Assembly: GCA_023213315.1 (NCBI GenBank)
Contig: JAKCPI010005439.1
Coordinates: 1 to 64,000 of the forward strand
DNA length: 64,000 nt
Direction of reading: 5' to 3'
From: Euborellia annulipes
Taxonomy: Eukaryota > Arthropoda > Insecta > Dermaptera > Anisolabididae
Shown: positions 9,715 through 20,720 of the stretch, piece after piece
How the letters are laid out: every line of letters begins with the position of its first letter
Numbering within the stretch: the stretch's first letter is position 1
Program-made: the position numbers and the translations under genes
The notes under the pieces: generated by a model
The model's input: the letters and a program-made list of their open reading frames with translations, nothing else
Databases searched by the model: none
What the model was told of the DNA's origin: nothing

Positions 9715-10257
9715 TGTTGTCGTTCCAGGCTGACGTTTCGGCCACTGTTCTAGGCCACGAAAGAATGTCGTTGTCCTCAAGGTCTTTAAAATACAAAGGT
9801 TGGCTAGAAACTAGTAAACAAATTTCCGGTCACAGTATTTGGGCCACGTTATGAAGCTCCTCTTTGCTTGTATTTTTACTTTCTCTTATTCTATTTGGCA
9901 GCGATGTTGACTACATATAACCAAGTTCACATTCATTTTGTTTTGTTTGCAAATTGTATAGTTTCTGACTAAACTAATTTAGATCATGGTATTATATACA
10001 CTTCTTTATTAATAATATGCCGTATATAAATATTTATAAATGGTTTGTTCCGAAAGATATTTTACAAAAGGAGGAGCTCCATGACGTCACTCTCTTGGAA
10101 TGAAAAAAATGTAAACAAACCGAGTTTGACCCCTGGTTGTCCTATGAGCCCGCCGTTCATGCGAATGTGTGTCGCTGAAATTGTAATTTTCATTTATTCT
10201 CGCCTCCGGTTCTGAAGATGGCCTAGGCCAGAGGCCGAAACGTCAGCCTGGAACGGC
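9715..10257. mobile_element. Penelope/retrozyme-like segment bounded by inverted hammerhead-like ends
   Basis: The left end (about 9722-9772, minus strand) and right end (10205-10257, plus strand) share CGTTCCAGGCTGACGTTTCGGCC in inverted orientation. The right end keeps a full hammerhead-like core; the left has lost the CTGANGA box. The 430 bp between them includes the internal motif TGACGTCACTC (about 10082) but no protein. Confidence 0.5.
10203..10252 (+). ncRNA. Hammerhead ribozyme-like motif
   Basis: CTGAAGA (10212-10218) fits CTGANGA. One extra T is followed by stem II GGCCT (10220-10224) and AGGCC (10232-10236), GAAAC (10237-10241) and GTC (10242-10244). Helix I would pair CCGGTT upstream with AGCCTGG downstream, with a G-U and one mismatch. 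The stem III AC/GT has no loop. Confidence 0.45.
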
Positions 10258-11484
10258 CCGGTACATTTGAATTCAAGATGTAAAAATCTGGTGTGACTGG
10301 CGCACAGCACACAACTTTCTCTTACCTTCGGTAATCGAAAGTTGTGTTCTGTGCTTGTCACACCAGATTTTTTGTGTCGACATATATTTAGTTCCCGACA
10401 GTACGGAACATTTGAATTCAGATGTAAAATTTATAAGTATGGAAAAATATTTATATTTTGTTACCATGGCAACCATTTCTCCTATCTTTCCTATGAAATA
10501 CAAGAGTAAAGTGGTCTTCAGAAGATTTCAATTGCAAAATGAGAATATACATTTTAAAGAGCATCTAAAAAATAATTGATTTTTGAATTTAAAAAAAAAT
10601 CGTTGGAGCAAATTTTGAGAAAATCGAAAAAAACTGAAAAAGTACATCAGTAAAGTACTAGTACTCTTTGGCCGATTTTGATTAAAAGCTTATTTTTCCG
10701 GTCCCGGGGGGTGTTTAACTTAAATATAAAATTTCAACCTCGTAGCTCAATTCCTTCATGCTTAAAATTGAACACACACACACCCTCACACCCACCCCCA
10801 CCCACCCACACACACACACACACAGAGACAGACCATGTCGCGAAAACCACTTTTTTGGATTCAGGGGACCTCAAAACGTGAAGATCCATCAAAATCTCGA
10901 CATCGAATTTTTGACATGAATCCAATACTTTCTCTCTCTATATTAACATATATATAGAGGTAAGAGAAAGTAATAAAATTTATTAGTATGGGAAAATATT
11001 TATATTTTGTTACCATAGCAACCATTTCTCCTATCTTTCCTATGAAGTACAAGAGTAAATGGTCTTCAGAAGATTTCAATGGCAAAATGAGAATATACAT
11101 TCTAAAGAGCATCTAAAAAATAATTGATTTATGAGTTTTAATCAAAATCGTTGGAGCGAATTTTGAGAAAATCAAAAAAATAAAAAACTGAAAAAGTACA
11201 TCAATAAAGTACTAGTACTCCTTGGTCGATTTTGATCAAAAGCTTAGTGTCACGTCTTAGGGTGGTGCCTAACTTAAATATAAAACTTCAACCTCTTAGC
11301 TCTTTTCGTTCTTGAGTTATTTTGTTCACAGACAGACAGACAGACCATGTCGCGAAAACTACTTTTTTGGATTCAAGGGACCTCAAAACGTTTATATCCG
11401 TCAAAATCTCGACATCGAATTTTTGACATGAATCCAATACTTTCTCTATATATATATTAACATATATAGAGGTAAGAGAAAGTA
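10258..11484 (+). mobile_element. Host HBE copy interrupted by the copy at 10282-10973
   Basis: The left piece (10258-10281, GGTACATTTGAATTCAAGATG) and the right piece (10974-11484) form one HBE body. The right piece starts at AAAATTTATTAGTATGGG, carries a decayed X-box (GTTACCATAGCAAC, 11009-11022), the AGTACTAGTACT block, TTTGTTCACAGACAGACAG and the GGTAAGAGAAAGT end. Its own long hairpin is missing. Confidence 0.8.
10282..10973 (+). mobile_element. HBE copy (subfamily 1), complete, inserted into another HBE
   Basis: It begins with the long hairpin AATCTGGTGTGAC ... GTCACACCAGATT (10284-10374), then TCGACATATATTTAG, the X-box (10460-10473), the AGTACTAGTACT block, a CA-rich microsatellite (about 10772-10825), CAAAATCTCGACATCGAATT, and ends with GGTAAGAGAAAGTAA. 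It splits a second HBE copy within GATGTAAAATTTAT, with TAAAA present on both sides (10281-10285 and 10974-10978), consistent with a 4-5 bp duplication. Confidence 0.88.
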
Positions 11485-12250
11485 AAAATGATTTAATTCT
11501 AATGAATTAATCAAAAACATCAAATCACTCAATTAGTTCATGCTACTATTTTGGTATTTATTTCTCTTATGTTTGGATATTTTACGAAACTGGATAGAAT
11601 AAAATAAAATAGCCCCGATTTATAAAAGCATTATCTTGTAAAGAGTTGTGAGTGCCATTTGGTTGAAAAGAGAGGAGACTTTACCTCTCTTAAAGATTTA
11701 TATCTCGGAAAACTCTAGCTATATATTTTAGTAAAAAAAAAAAATTTATTTATTCATATAACTTCAAATTAAATTTTTTTATATACTATAGCTGTATTTA
11801 AAATTAATTTTTGCTTTATTAAAGATAATATGAAATACAAAAGAGAAAACGTTTTTTTTTTTATCTGAGAGAAAAATAGCTTTTCTTTGTACTTTAGTGT
11901 TCATCGAGACAAATGGTAGGTGGAATAGATTTTCTCAAGAGAGAGCGAAATCTTTCTCTGGAAATACAATTTATTTTAGAACGATTTGTAAAATTAGATA
12001 CGAAATTAATCTTAATTATTATTACTCAAGAAAAATTTTCCTTAAATGAAAGAGAAAGAAAAACATAGATAGGGAAATGTATTGCTATATAAATATATTT
12101 TAAACAGAAACAAATTGTAAATAATAAATTATATATGTTAATTGAAAGTGATGACGTCAATTTGTATTTTGTTAAAGATCATGAATGAAAATATTATATA
12201 ATGAGATGGTTAATTAAAACAAGATATTTTAATTAAATAGATATACAACT
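11485..12250. other. AT-rich non-coding stretch
   Basis: No exon, repeat family member or hairpin was recognised. Confidence 0.55.
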
Positions 12251-12257
12251 GTTGTTA

Positions 12258-12585
12258 ATAATCTCCAAATGAATAGGGTCCCCCTATGATATATAGCTCT
12301 AAAAAGGCTATTTTAAATTCTGTGAAGAGAGATGCTTGGGGAGACCAGCCCCGTAAGGGACTGATTTTTGGGGAGTAGGGAGGTGAAGGGCCTCTCACTC
12401 CCAACATAGGAAACCGGGTGCCGATTGCTCTCGAGCTAGATACCGGTACTTGGGTTTGGTGCGTGCCTCCGTGCACGATGCACCAGGGGTAAATAACCGG
12501 GGAATGATTTTTTTTGTAGGCTATTGAGGGTTTTTATGCCGTAATTTAAGCTTTTCCCTCAAAAAAAAAAAAAAAAAAAAAAAAA
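12258..12585 (+). other. GC-richer block ending in poly-A, possible retrocopy
   Basis: The 12330-12500 segment is markedly GC-richer than its surroundings and contains the imperfect hairpin TGGTGCGTGC...GATGCACCA (about 12456-12484). After about 75 AT-rich bases the block ends in 24 consecutive A (about 12561-12584). A 3' poly-A suggests reverse transcription of an RNA. No frame or family was recognised and no target-site duplication was identified, so this is tentative. Confidence 0.3.
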
Positions 12586-12714
12586 TATTAAATTCTGTTA
12601 GGTGATTTTAGATTATATTATTTAGATTATTGATATTATGTTGATTAATGCATAAAAAAGTTAAGCTTATAATTCTGAGTTGAAAACAACTCGAGTTCAA
12701 ATCCATCTCATGTC

Positions 12715-13408
12715 AAAAAATCTGGCGTGGCTGGTCGCACCAGATTTTTTGTGTCGACATGTATTTAGTTTCCGACAGTAGGGTACATTCGATTTTCAAG
12801 ATGTAAAATTTATAAGTTTCTTCGGGCTTGACGCAATTGGTAGCGCGCCTGCCTTGAATACCAAGGGTCGAGGGTTTGGATCCCAGGCAGTCCATTTGGA
12901 TACCAAATGGCTTAAATAAGAATGCCTGGACCCCAATAGATATATTTTCATAATAACGGTTATCGTTTAAAGTCTTATATGGCCTGAGCTGCCGAAAAGA
13001 CGGTGTGTGAATGTGAGTGGGCGTTCCAAATAGTATGGGAAAATATTTATATTTTGTTACCATGGCAACCATCTCTCTATCTTTTCTTTCAAGTACAAGA
13101 GTAAAGTGGCCTTCAGAAGATTTCATTGGCAAAATGAGAATATACATTTTAAAGATTTTAAAGAGCATCTAAAAAATAATTTATTTTTGAATTTTAATCA
13201 AAATCGTTGGAGCGAATTTTGAGAAAATCAAAAAAACTGAAAAAGTACTTCAGTAAAGTACTAGAACTTTTTGGTCAATTTTGAACAAAAGTTTAATTTC
13301 ACGCCCTAGGTGGGTGACTAACTTAAATATAAAATTAAATCCTCTAGCTCAATGCCTTCATGCTTTAAATTGAACCCAGACAGACAGATCATGTCGCAAA
13401 AACCACTT
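12715..13408 (+). mobile_element. HBE copy (subfamily 1) with a nested SINE-A
   Basis: The long hairpin is shortened to AAATCTGGCGTGGCTGG and CGCACCAGATTTTTT. The body resumes after the SINE with AGTATGGGAAAATATTT, X-box at 13056-13069, GTAAAGTACTAG and a truncated 3' part ending near CAGACAGATCATGTCGC (13378-13396). The terminal GGTAAGAGAAAGT end is missing. Confidence 0.82.
12818..13031 (+). mobile_element. SINE-A inserted in an HBE
   Basis: Head with box A (GACGCAATTGGTAGCGCGCC) and box B (GGGTTTGGATCCC), then GGCAGTCC, the palindromic core with TTGGATACCAAATGGC, GGACCCCAATA, and GCCGAAAAGACGGTGTG. It ends in GAGTGGGCGTTCC without a poly-A tail. The head differs from the other copies (GCGCCTGCCTTGAATACC), so it may be a separate subfamily. 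Confidence 0.85.
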
Positions 13409-13785
13409 TCAGTTTGTTTTATTTTTAATGTCATGAAATTTTCTTTTATTTTGTAGTGCTCTACAAAATAAAAACCTTTCAGCACTATTATAATTTTGTT
13501 ACGAAAATCGCAGCGATACCCCAACTACCATATACGAAATTACTGGTAGTTACTTATTACGCATGACCAAATTCTCTCAGAATCTATAAGGGTTAGAGCT
13601 ATAAAATTCAGTACCTGTAAATAAACTTAAATCTTAAATATATAAAATTTAGATTGAAAAAAATTTTTATCTTAATTTTTTCTCCCGTTTTTCGAATATC
13701 TAAATAATATGCCAAATTACAATTCAACTTATATTAGTACCAAGACTATTATTTTTTTGATATTAAGTTAAAAAAATTCATTTGT
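13409..13785. other. AT-rich non-coding stretch
   Basis: A small inverted repeat surrounds TTTATTTTGTAGTGCTCTACAAAATAAAA near 13443-13471. Nothing else was recognised. Confidence 0.5.
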
Positions 13786-13794
13786 TCCTGTTAA

Positions 13795-14110
13795 CAAGCC
13801 ATCGAGCGCGTTAATCTTTGTATTGTGATGTGTGATGTGCAACAGCCACGCCTCATCCATGCTTTCTGAAGACCGATTTCTCTCTCTTATTTTTTTTCTC
13901 TTTGGTTTTTCTCCTCTTTTTTTTTTAACTTTATCTGATAACAGTGACCCAGACAGACCAGCTTCATTATCTCTTGACTGTTCTTGAGCTGGTGGCTTTA
14001 GAGAATCGCCATCCGTAAAATTGGCCGACTGCCATCAGAGACACTTTTCCCTTTGCTTTTTATTCACTCACTCCTTTCTAAAGCCATTTTCTTTCTAGCT
14101 ACGAACATTT
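13795..14110. promoter_or_regulatory. Less AT-rich non-repeat block with a palindromic GATA site
   Basis: TTATCTGATAACAG (about 13932) is a back-to-back GATA-type site. The following CAGTGACCCAGACAGACCAG, and AATCGCCATCCGTAAAATTG near 14005, belong to no repeat family seen here. Compositional contrast with the flanks suggests constraint, but this is inference. Confidence 0.2.
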
Positions 14111-14850
14111 AATTACACGAAATTTTAAGAGGTAGGTCTACATCCAAACATTCGTGCAAAATTATAATTAAACATATTAAAGCAATTACTTAGAAGAAAT
14201 GGCTTCCACTTACTTAGTTAAAACTGCTTACTAAGATACAAATTTGAGAAATTGAAATTTTAAGAAAATCTTTTAATTCCTTTATATATCCTTTATCATA
14301 ATTATCTCTCTTTATAAAGGATTTCTTAATTATTCATATTAAAATGTTTCTTTAAATTAGGGTGTATATAATGGAGAGACAAAATTACTGTGAACTGAAT
14401 TTATTCAAATATGTCTTCAAAAAGGTTAATATAATATTTCATTCCTCAGTATATCTCAATCTTTTTTATCCCCATAACATTTTATTTAAGAAATATAATC
14501 CTGGGATCTCTACTTTCAAATATTTTATCAATTATTTATTTTCTGGGTCCAACCAAATGTGTGTGTGTTTCTGTGTGTATGTCTGTGGTAATTTTTTTCG
14601 TCAAGGAAAACTCAAAAACTATTCATTCAATTGTTTTGAAATTTTGCACACATAAACTAGAGGTAGAGCTCAAGAACTGAAAAGCTTTTGGTAAACATCG
14701 GACCATTAGGGGGGGGGGCTCTAGGCTCGGCTTAGTCCATCCTTTTATTTTTATATTTTTTTAAAACTTCGATATTGCAAAAAATCTTTAACGTGTATAA
14801 ATTTTTTTAGATTATCGCATTTTGATGAACTTAAGAAAATAAAAGCTCTT
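14111..14850. other. AT-rich stretch with a possible repeat tail near 14550-14735
   Basis: The segment from GTGTGTGTTTCTGTGTG through TTTTGAAATTTTGCACACAT has the layout of terminal regions of many invertebrate repeats but has no second copy here. No gene was recognised. Confidence 0.35.
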
Positions 14851-14851
14851 T

Positions 14852-15113
14852 TTACTTTCGCTTACCTCTATATATGTTAATATATATAGAGAGAAAGTAT
14901 TGCCATCATTTCAAAAATTCAATGTCGAGATTTTGATGGATATACATGTTTTGAGGTCCCCGGAGTCCAAAAAAATGTATATATTTCATATATAGGGTAA
15001 GAGAAAGTAAAAACTGAAAAGGTGCATCAAAGTACTAATACTCTTTGGTCGATTTTGTGTCCAATACTTTCTCTCTATATATATGCATACTGTATATAGG
15101 TAAAAGAAAGTAA
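14852..15113. mobile_element. HBE terminal fragments in inverted and direct orientation
   Basis: 14852-14975 is the minus-strand end (TTACTTTCGCTTACC...GAGAGAAAGTATT, then GTCGAGATTTTGATGG and TTTGAGGTCCC). It abuts the plus-strand end TTTCATATATAGGGTAAGAG at about 14984-15010. A further plus-strand remnant at 15011-15113 jumps from AGTACTAATACTC directly to CCAATACTTTCTC and AGGTAAAAGAAAGT. Internal deletions are clear. Confidence 0.75.
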
Positions 15114-16300
15114 AAGTTCAATGAATTGTATTTCATATATATGTATTTTTTAATTAGCTAAATTTTCTGTTATCTTAAAAAAAAGTAATCAACTTTTAAA
15201 AAGCCAGTTTTCTTTTTTAATGTTTTTTTTTTTTGTTTACTTTAATCGTTTTAACTTGTCACTAAATTTACTTCCTCCGCGCTTGTTAATATCTTCCACC
15301 AATATTTTTCTCTTCTTTGTAGCTTGCTATAATTCCAATCTATTGGTAAACAATTAATGGACTTTTAAAACTTTTGACATCTCTTAAATTAAAAGCACTT
15401 TAATTTGATTAACCGTTGTAAAGAAGATAAAACATTTTCAAGAAGCGAACGAATACCCCTTTTAAGAATCTATATATATTTGTATTAAGTGTATTTATTT
15501 TGCGAGCATGTCAGTATATATAGATATTTCTTTACGAACACAAAAAACTTGATAGAATCTTTACAAATGAATAAACAAGAGCGAGTTTAAATGAATACGT
15601 CAGAGCCGTCTGTGCAATATGCTCTCCAGAAATTATATTTAAGATGTTTGGTGGTCCAATACAGAACTCGTAATAACCCTAGAATTTAATTAGGGCCTTA
15701 GACTTGCATTGTATGTACAAAATCTCTTTATATAACTTTCAAGAGTGGTGGAGGGAGGTGGGTTGTAGTTCTTGCAAGGGTAATTGTCTCGCGTTGTTAC
15801 AGAAATTCAATTTGAAATTCAAACGATTAAAAAAAATAAAAAATTAAACTGGCATTCTACACATTTTCTATGTAAGGAAAAAACTATTCTATAAATGTTT
15901 GAACTTTAAAAAAAAATATATATATTGGAGAAACATATTATTTTCTTAAAATTAAAGCTATAGGCCTCCTCCTACCATCTGACTCTAATATTAATATATT
16001 GACGGACTTTTTTTTTATTGATCAGGCCTTTAGGGACTTTCTGTTATTGAAACGTATCAAAAGATTGAAACTTTCTTTATCCCTCTATTGAATGTTTTTT
16101 AATTACATGCGATAATAAAAAAAAAGCTTCCTCTAAAGCACCACCCAATATTTTAATATTGAAACAAAAAATAAAAATTATTGGGGACAAACAAGTTTAA
16201 GTATGTAAAAAAAATAAAATACTGAAATGCAAATTCAATTTATAAATAAATCCAAATCCTTATATTAAAAAAAAAAAAATACATAGACCTAGATTCTATG
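15114..16300. other. AT-rich non-coding stretch
   Basis: No exon or recognised repeat. Low-complexity runs of T and A only. Confidence 0.55.
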
Positions 16301-16321
16301 CATTTTAGAAATACAGTAGCA

Positions 16322-16469
16322 CCAGATGGCTTAAATAAAAATGCCTGGACCCTAATATATATAAATTCATAAATAACGGTTATCGTAAATGTCTTATATG
16401 GCCTGAGCTGCCGAAAAGACAGTGCGAATGTGTGTGTGAGTGTGAGTGTGAATGAGAAAAAAGTGTGAA

Positions 16470-16504
<35 letters not shown>
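16322..16504 (+). mobile_element. SINE-A, 5' truncated, with a 14-bp target-site duplication
   Basis: It begins inside the palindromic core (CCAGATGGCTTAAATAAAAA) and continues through CTGGACCCTAATA, GCCGAAAAGACAG, GTGTGAGTGTGAATGAG and GTGTGAATG to an A tail of about 26. GAAATACAGTAGCA occurs on both sides (16308-16321 and 16505-16518). Truncation at the 5' end with a duplication is classic target-primed reverse transcription. Confidence 0.93.
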
Positions 16505-16507
<3 letters not shown>

Positions 16508-16754
16508 ATACAGTAGCAAAATAAATTAATAAAAAGTAATTTGCATTTGCAACTCAACTAATTCTCTTCTCCCCCCACCCTGCCTCTCTTGGTGCTCTCT
16601 CGTCCTAAACAGCCTCTGGATAAATTCATTAATACCACCAACCGATTAATTCTATTAATTTTAAAATAATTTATTCAGAAAATAAATTACTCAGTTTTAT
16701 TAAAAATTTATTCTAATTCAAAAGAAAATCTTTTAAAATCTTAGAAATTATCCA

Positions 16755-16850
16755 GACCTTTTTATTTACACCATTTGATATCCAAATGGTCTAAATAGTA
16801 TCCATCTGACTTCATGAGGCCCGAACATTGCTAAACTCTCGACTACTGGG
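16755..16850 (-). mobile_element. Diverged SINE-A core fragment
   Basis: CCAGACCTTTTTATTTACACC, CATTTGATATCCAAATGG and CATGAGGCCCGAAC follow the order of a minus-strand SINE-A core, with many substitutions. It is an old copy. Confidence 0.5.
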
Positions 16851-17256
16851 GGGGGGGAAGACAATTTTACATTTTTTATCAACACTAAGTGTTGATAACA
16901 ATTGTTTTCTTGTATTTTTTTTTTTTTTGTTAATTTGAGCAGGAGACTTTTTTCTTCGTAGATTATCTCAAAAAATTTTCGTTTTTGATGGGAAAGAATA
17001 AAAACTTTTTAAAAGTGTAATCTGTCATTATATGACAAAAAATTACAAATTTCAAAATTAAAAAAAAAAAAAAAAAAAAAAACAAGTAAAGTAACAGTTA
17101 CTACCTCTGGTTGACGTTTTTCGTATCTCAAATAACTCGTATGTTGGGGCACTCGTATCTCGAGGTACCACTGTATTGATCCTCACCTAGACTGTAATAT
17201 ACATGTATATAGATACAATTTTCTGTGTTTTCTTAACTGTTGTAATTTGTCCACAG

Positions 17257-17366
17257 ACCAGCATACGAGTACTCAGAGCTCAACTCTTTCTTCTCTTCAG
17301 TAAAGGCAGAGACACCCACCAGAAACCACCTAGTCTACACTGCATCAATCCACAACTTCTTATTTG
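17257..17366 (+). CDS. Probable internal coding exon, product unassigned
   Basis: The 110-bp segment is preceded by a pyrimidine-rich tract ending in TTTGTCCACAG and followed by GTAAGAGA, a near-consensus donor. The best frame starts at base 2 and gives 36 residues without a stop, beginning PAYEYSELNSFFSSVK and ending HLVYTASIHNFLF. The exon would use a phase-2 acceptor and a phase-1 donor. It is less AT-rich than its flanks and belongs to no repeat here. I do not recognise the protein family. A second frame is also open. This is the best-supported coding segment in the window. Confidence 0.55.
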
Positions 17367-18360
17367 GTAAGAGATTCTCCAAACGTTTTAAAATTGTTAT
17401 TCGTCTAAAATTTCAATTTATTATTTAAACCGTTATCACCAAGAAAGCACATATTCCAACTCTATTAAATATTTTATTAAAATATCAAATTAAACTGAAA
17501 ACGTTATTCAATAATCTAATTTAATATTAACCAATTAATGGCGAGGATTATTATTTTTTTTTTAATCCTAGTATGTTATTTGAAGAAATGTCCGGGTTTG
17601 TTTTGACAGTTAATCAATCGCCGATAACAAATTAAAGCTTTATATTTACTCAGCTGACCGTTTCTGTTTCGGAGTTTCCAAGCAAACGTCGATACTTTAT
17701 TCATCTTTTATAACTAACTCAATTAACGTAGCAAAATAAATGAGAATTCAGAAGGGCATGGACAAAATATAAGCATTTAATTGTTAATACCTGAGGATAA
17801 TTAAAACTCGACGTTGCCAAATGGATTAGTTATATTTATAAATCGTTACATACGAAATCAGCAATTAAAACGTGAAATACGAAATTGTCATTGTGTATAT
17901 GAATTTAAAATAGATTGTAGCCAGAAGAGTTTATTTATATATTTTTTCTAGAATGAAAAAGTCTTCAGATTTGATAACTTTATTACATTTCAAATTAAAA
18001 TTTTTATTTCAATTTACATGTGTACGTCTATATAAAAAAAAGAAGAGATGTTGAAATTGAGTTTTTATGCAAATATTCGATTTTCCAATTTCATCAAATT
18101 TTTAACATTTTTTTTTTAATCTGAAAATTTATGTATAAATATGAAAAATATCATCATATTTTATTTTATATTTTTCAGTTTATTCTAGATTAATATTAGA
18201 TAGAAAGATAGAAACGAAACGAAAGAAAAATAATTGAAAATGTTTTCCATATACCCAATTATTAATATAAAGCAATTATTTAATCCTACTTTATTATTTT
18301 GAAATTCATATTTTTTTTTTTTTGTAATTGACCTTTGAACTAAAGAGATTTCCTCTCTCA
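17367..18360. other. AT-rich stretch, presumably intron
   Basis: It follows the donor of the candidate exon. No further exon or repeat was recognised. Confidence 0.45.
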
Positions 18361-18369
18361 TGATAAATT

Positions 18370-18500
18370 CAAAAATCTGGTGTGACTGGCGCACAGCACA
18401 CAACTTTCTCTTACCCTTCGGTAAGAGAAAGTTGCGCACTGTGCTGGTCACACCAGATTTTTTGTGTCGAGATATATTTAGTTTCCGATAGCACCTTAGT
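18370..18500 (+). mobile_element. HBE hairpin end alone
   Basis: The complete long hairpin (AAATCTGGTGTGACTGGCGC ... GGTCACACCAGATTTTTTG) with loop CTTCGG near 18417 is present, followed by TCGAGATATATTTAGTTTCCG. The rest of the element is missing after about 18500. The stem is about 40 bp with few mismatches. Confidence 0.8.
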
Positions 18501-18815
18501 TTCAAACTTGGATTTTAAATGTTGACTGCTTGAAATAAACTATGGTTATTTTTAAAAATTTTAATCTCATATTTGGACATTTTATACACAATAGAGAATC
18601 GTAAATAAATACAAAATTTCATAAGAATTGGAAAAAAAAATTTTAAATGCCTAAAAAGTTTCAAAGGGGACCCCCTTTTGAATCGAAATTAACATAAAAA
18701 TCCCTATAGGAAATTAACATTAGGCCTATGAGAGAAGGCGGAGAGACAGGCGATAATGTTTGCAAGTGAGAGAGAGAGATATATATATGTTTTCTCCTAA
18801 GCAATTAAAGACACA

Positions 18816-19629
18816 AATAAATGGGAATTTAAATAATAATTGATTTTTAATCTAATAAAAAGAAAAAGATTTAAATTCCGTTACCATGGCAACCATTTCT
18901 ATCTTTCCTATGAAGAACAAGAGTAAAGTGGTCTCCAGAAGATTTCAACGGCAAAATGAGAATATACATTTTAAAGAGCATCTAAAAAATAATTGATTTT
19001 TGAATTTTAAAAAAAATCCTTGGAGGGAATTTTGAGAAAATCGAAAAAAACTGAAAAAGTACATCAGTAAAGTACTAGTACTTTTTGGCCGATTTTGTTC
19101 AAAAGCTTATTTTGAGCGTGTGGGAAGGTACCTAAGTTAAATATAAAATTTCAATCCGGTAGCTCAATTCCTTCATGCTAAAAGAACAAGAGTAAAGTGG
19201 TCTCCAGAAGATTTCAACGGCAAAATGAGAATATACATTTTAAAGAGCATCTAAAAAATAATTGATTTTTGAATTTTAAAAAAAATCCTTGGAGGGAATT
19301 TTGAGAAAATCGAAAAAAACTGAAAAAGTACATCAGTAAAGTACTAGTACTTTTTGGCCGATTTTGTTCAAAAGCTTATTTTGAGCGTGTGGGAAGGTAC
19401 CTAAGTTAAATATAAAATTTCAATCCGGTAGCTCAATTCCTTCATGCTAAAAATCTGTCCACACATACATACATACATACACACACACAGACCAATTTGC
19501 GGGACCCACTTTTTTGGACTCAGGGGACCTCAAAACATGTATATCCATCAAAATCTCGACATCGAATTTTTGACATGATCGCAATACTTTCTCTCTCTAT
19601 ATATTTCATATATAGGCTAAGAGAAAGTA
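18816..19629 (+). mobile_element. HBE copy (subfamily 2) with an internal 269-bp duplication
   Basis: It begins AATAAATGGGAATTTAAA, carries the X-box at 18880-18893, then two identical 269-bp blocks (18915-19183 and 19184-19452), a CATA/CA microsatellite, GCGGGACCCACTTTTTTGG, CAAAATCTCGACATCGAATT, and the CTTTCTCTCTC...GGCTAAGAGAAAGTA end. It abuts another copy head to tail. Confidence 0.88.
18915..19452 (+). repeat. Exact tandem duplication of 269 bp
   Basis: Both blocks run from GAACAAGAGTAAAGTGG to CCTTCATGCTAAA. By reading I found no difference between them. Either the duplication is recent or it is an assembly artefact. Confidence 0.85.
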
Positions 19630-20190
19630 ATAAATGGGAATTTAAATAATAATTGATTTTTAATCTAATAAAAAGAAAAAGATTTAAATTCCGTTACCAT
19701 GGCAACCAGTTCTATCTTTCCTATGAAGAACAAGAGTAAAGTGGTCTTCAGAAGATTTCAACGGCAAAATGAGAATATACATTTTAAAGAGCATCTAAAA
19801 AATAGTTCATTTATGAATTTTAAAAAAAATCCTTGGAGGGAATTTTGAGAAAATCGAAAAAAAACTGAAAAAGTACATCAGTAAAGTACTAGTACTTTTT
19901 GGCCGATTTTGTTCAAAAGCTTATTTTGAGATTCTTCAAAGGTACTTAAGTTAAATATAAAATTTCAACCCGGTAGCTCAACTCCTTCATGCTAAAAATC
20001 TGTCCACACATACAGACACACACACATACATACATACATACACACACACAGACCAATTTGCGGGACCCACTTTTTTGGACTCAGGGGACCTCAAAACATG
20101 TATATCCATCAAAATCTCGACATCGAATTTTTGACATGATCGCAATACTTTCTCTCTCTATATATTTCATATATAGGGTATGAGAAAGTA
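19630..20190 (+). mobile_element. HBE copy (subfamily 2), second unit of a tandem dimer
   Basis: It starts with the same ATAAATGGGAATTTAAATAA as the previous copy, directly after that copy's GAGAAAGTA end. X-box at 19693-19706. It contains CATACATACATACA microsatellite, GCGGGACCCACTTTTTTGG and the GGTATGAGAAAGTA end. The shared start marks the true 5' limit of subfamily 2. Confidence 0.88.
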
Positions 20191-20344
20191 AAAAGAATAG
20201 GAGTTTCACATTTATTAGAACAAAATTTGAGTTTTTTTTAAGTCCGTTTCGATATCTATGGCCGCCCACACACGACATGATACGGTATACCATATACTCG
20301 GCCTAAGGCTAAGGAGGAGATCGACTTTTAAACGATTTAATATT

Positions 20345-20720
20345 ATTTACTTAAAATACAATTATCCAGGCACATTTATTTATACCAATTAGTATCCATT
20401 TGATTTAAATAAATGTCCCCTTCCCCGCGGTCCTGAAGTTGTCTTTACAGCACCCAGGCCAATTTATTTCATTTGGTATTCAAATGATTTTCATCGGTCT
20501 ACCTGGGATCCAAGCCCAGTCCCTTTGGCATTTAAAGCTATCATTATTGACATTTTTACTAACCCAACCTCTTGCCACCTTGGTCGTGAGGATAAGATAT
20601 CCATGTTAATTTTGATAACCTTAAAAACCAAAGGGAAGTGGTTCAGATTCCAGGCAGTCCAATGAAAATTTATTTAAATCATTTGAATATCAAATGATAT
20701 AAATAAATTTGCCTGAATCA
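20345..20720. mobile_element. Cluster of diverged SINE-A cores, in both orientations
   Basis: TCCAGGCACATTTATTTATACC (20355), CCCAGGCCAATTTATTTCATT (20454) and, on the other strand, GGCAGTCCAATGAAAA...GATATAAATAAATTTGCCTG (20653-20714) are degenerate SINE-A core motifs. The outer pieces face each other and could fold as a long imperfect hairpin. Confidence 0.5.

Noticed and set aside
9722..9772. Second functional hammerhead at the left end of the 9.7-10.26 kb segment
   Set aside because: GAAACGTC is present on the minus strand but the CTGANGA box is missing, so the core cannot be complete.
12713..13168. 151-codon minus-strand open frame
   Set aside because: It is a translation across an HBE and a nested SINE-A. 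Similar peptides arise in other HBE copies, showing these are chance frames in repeats.
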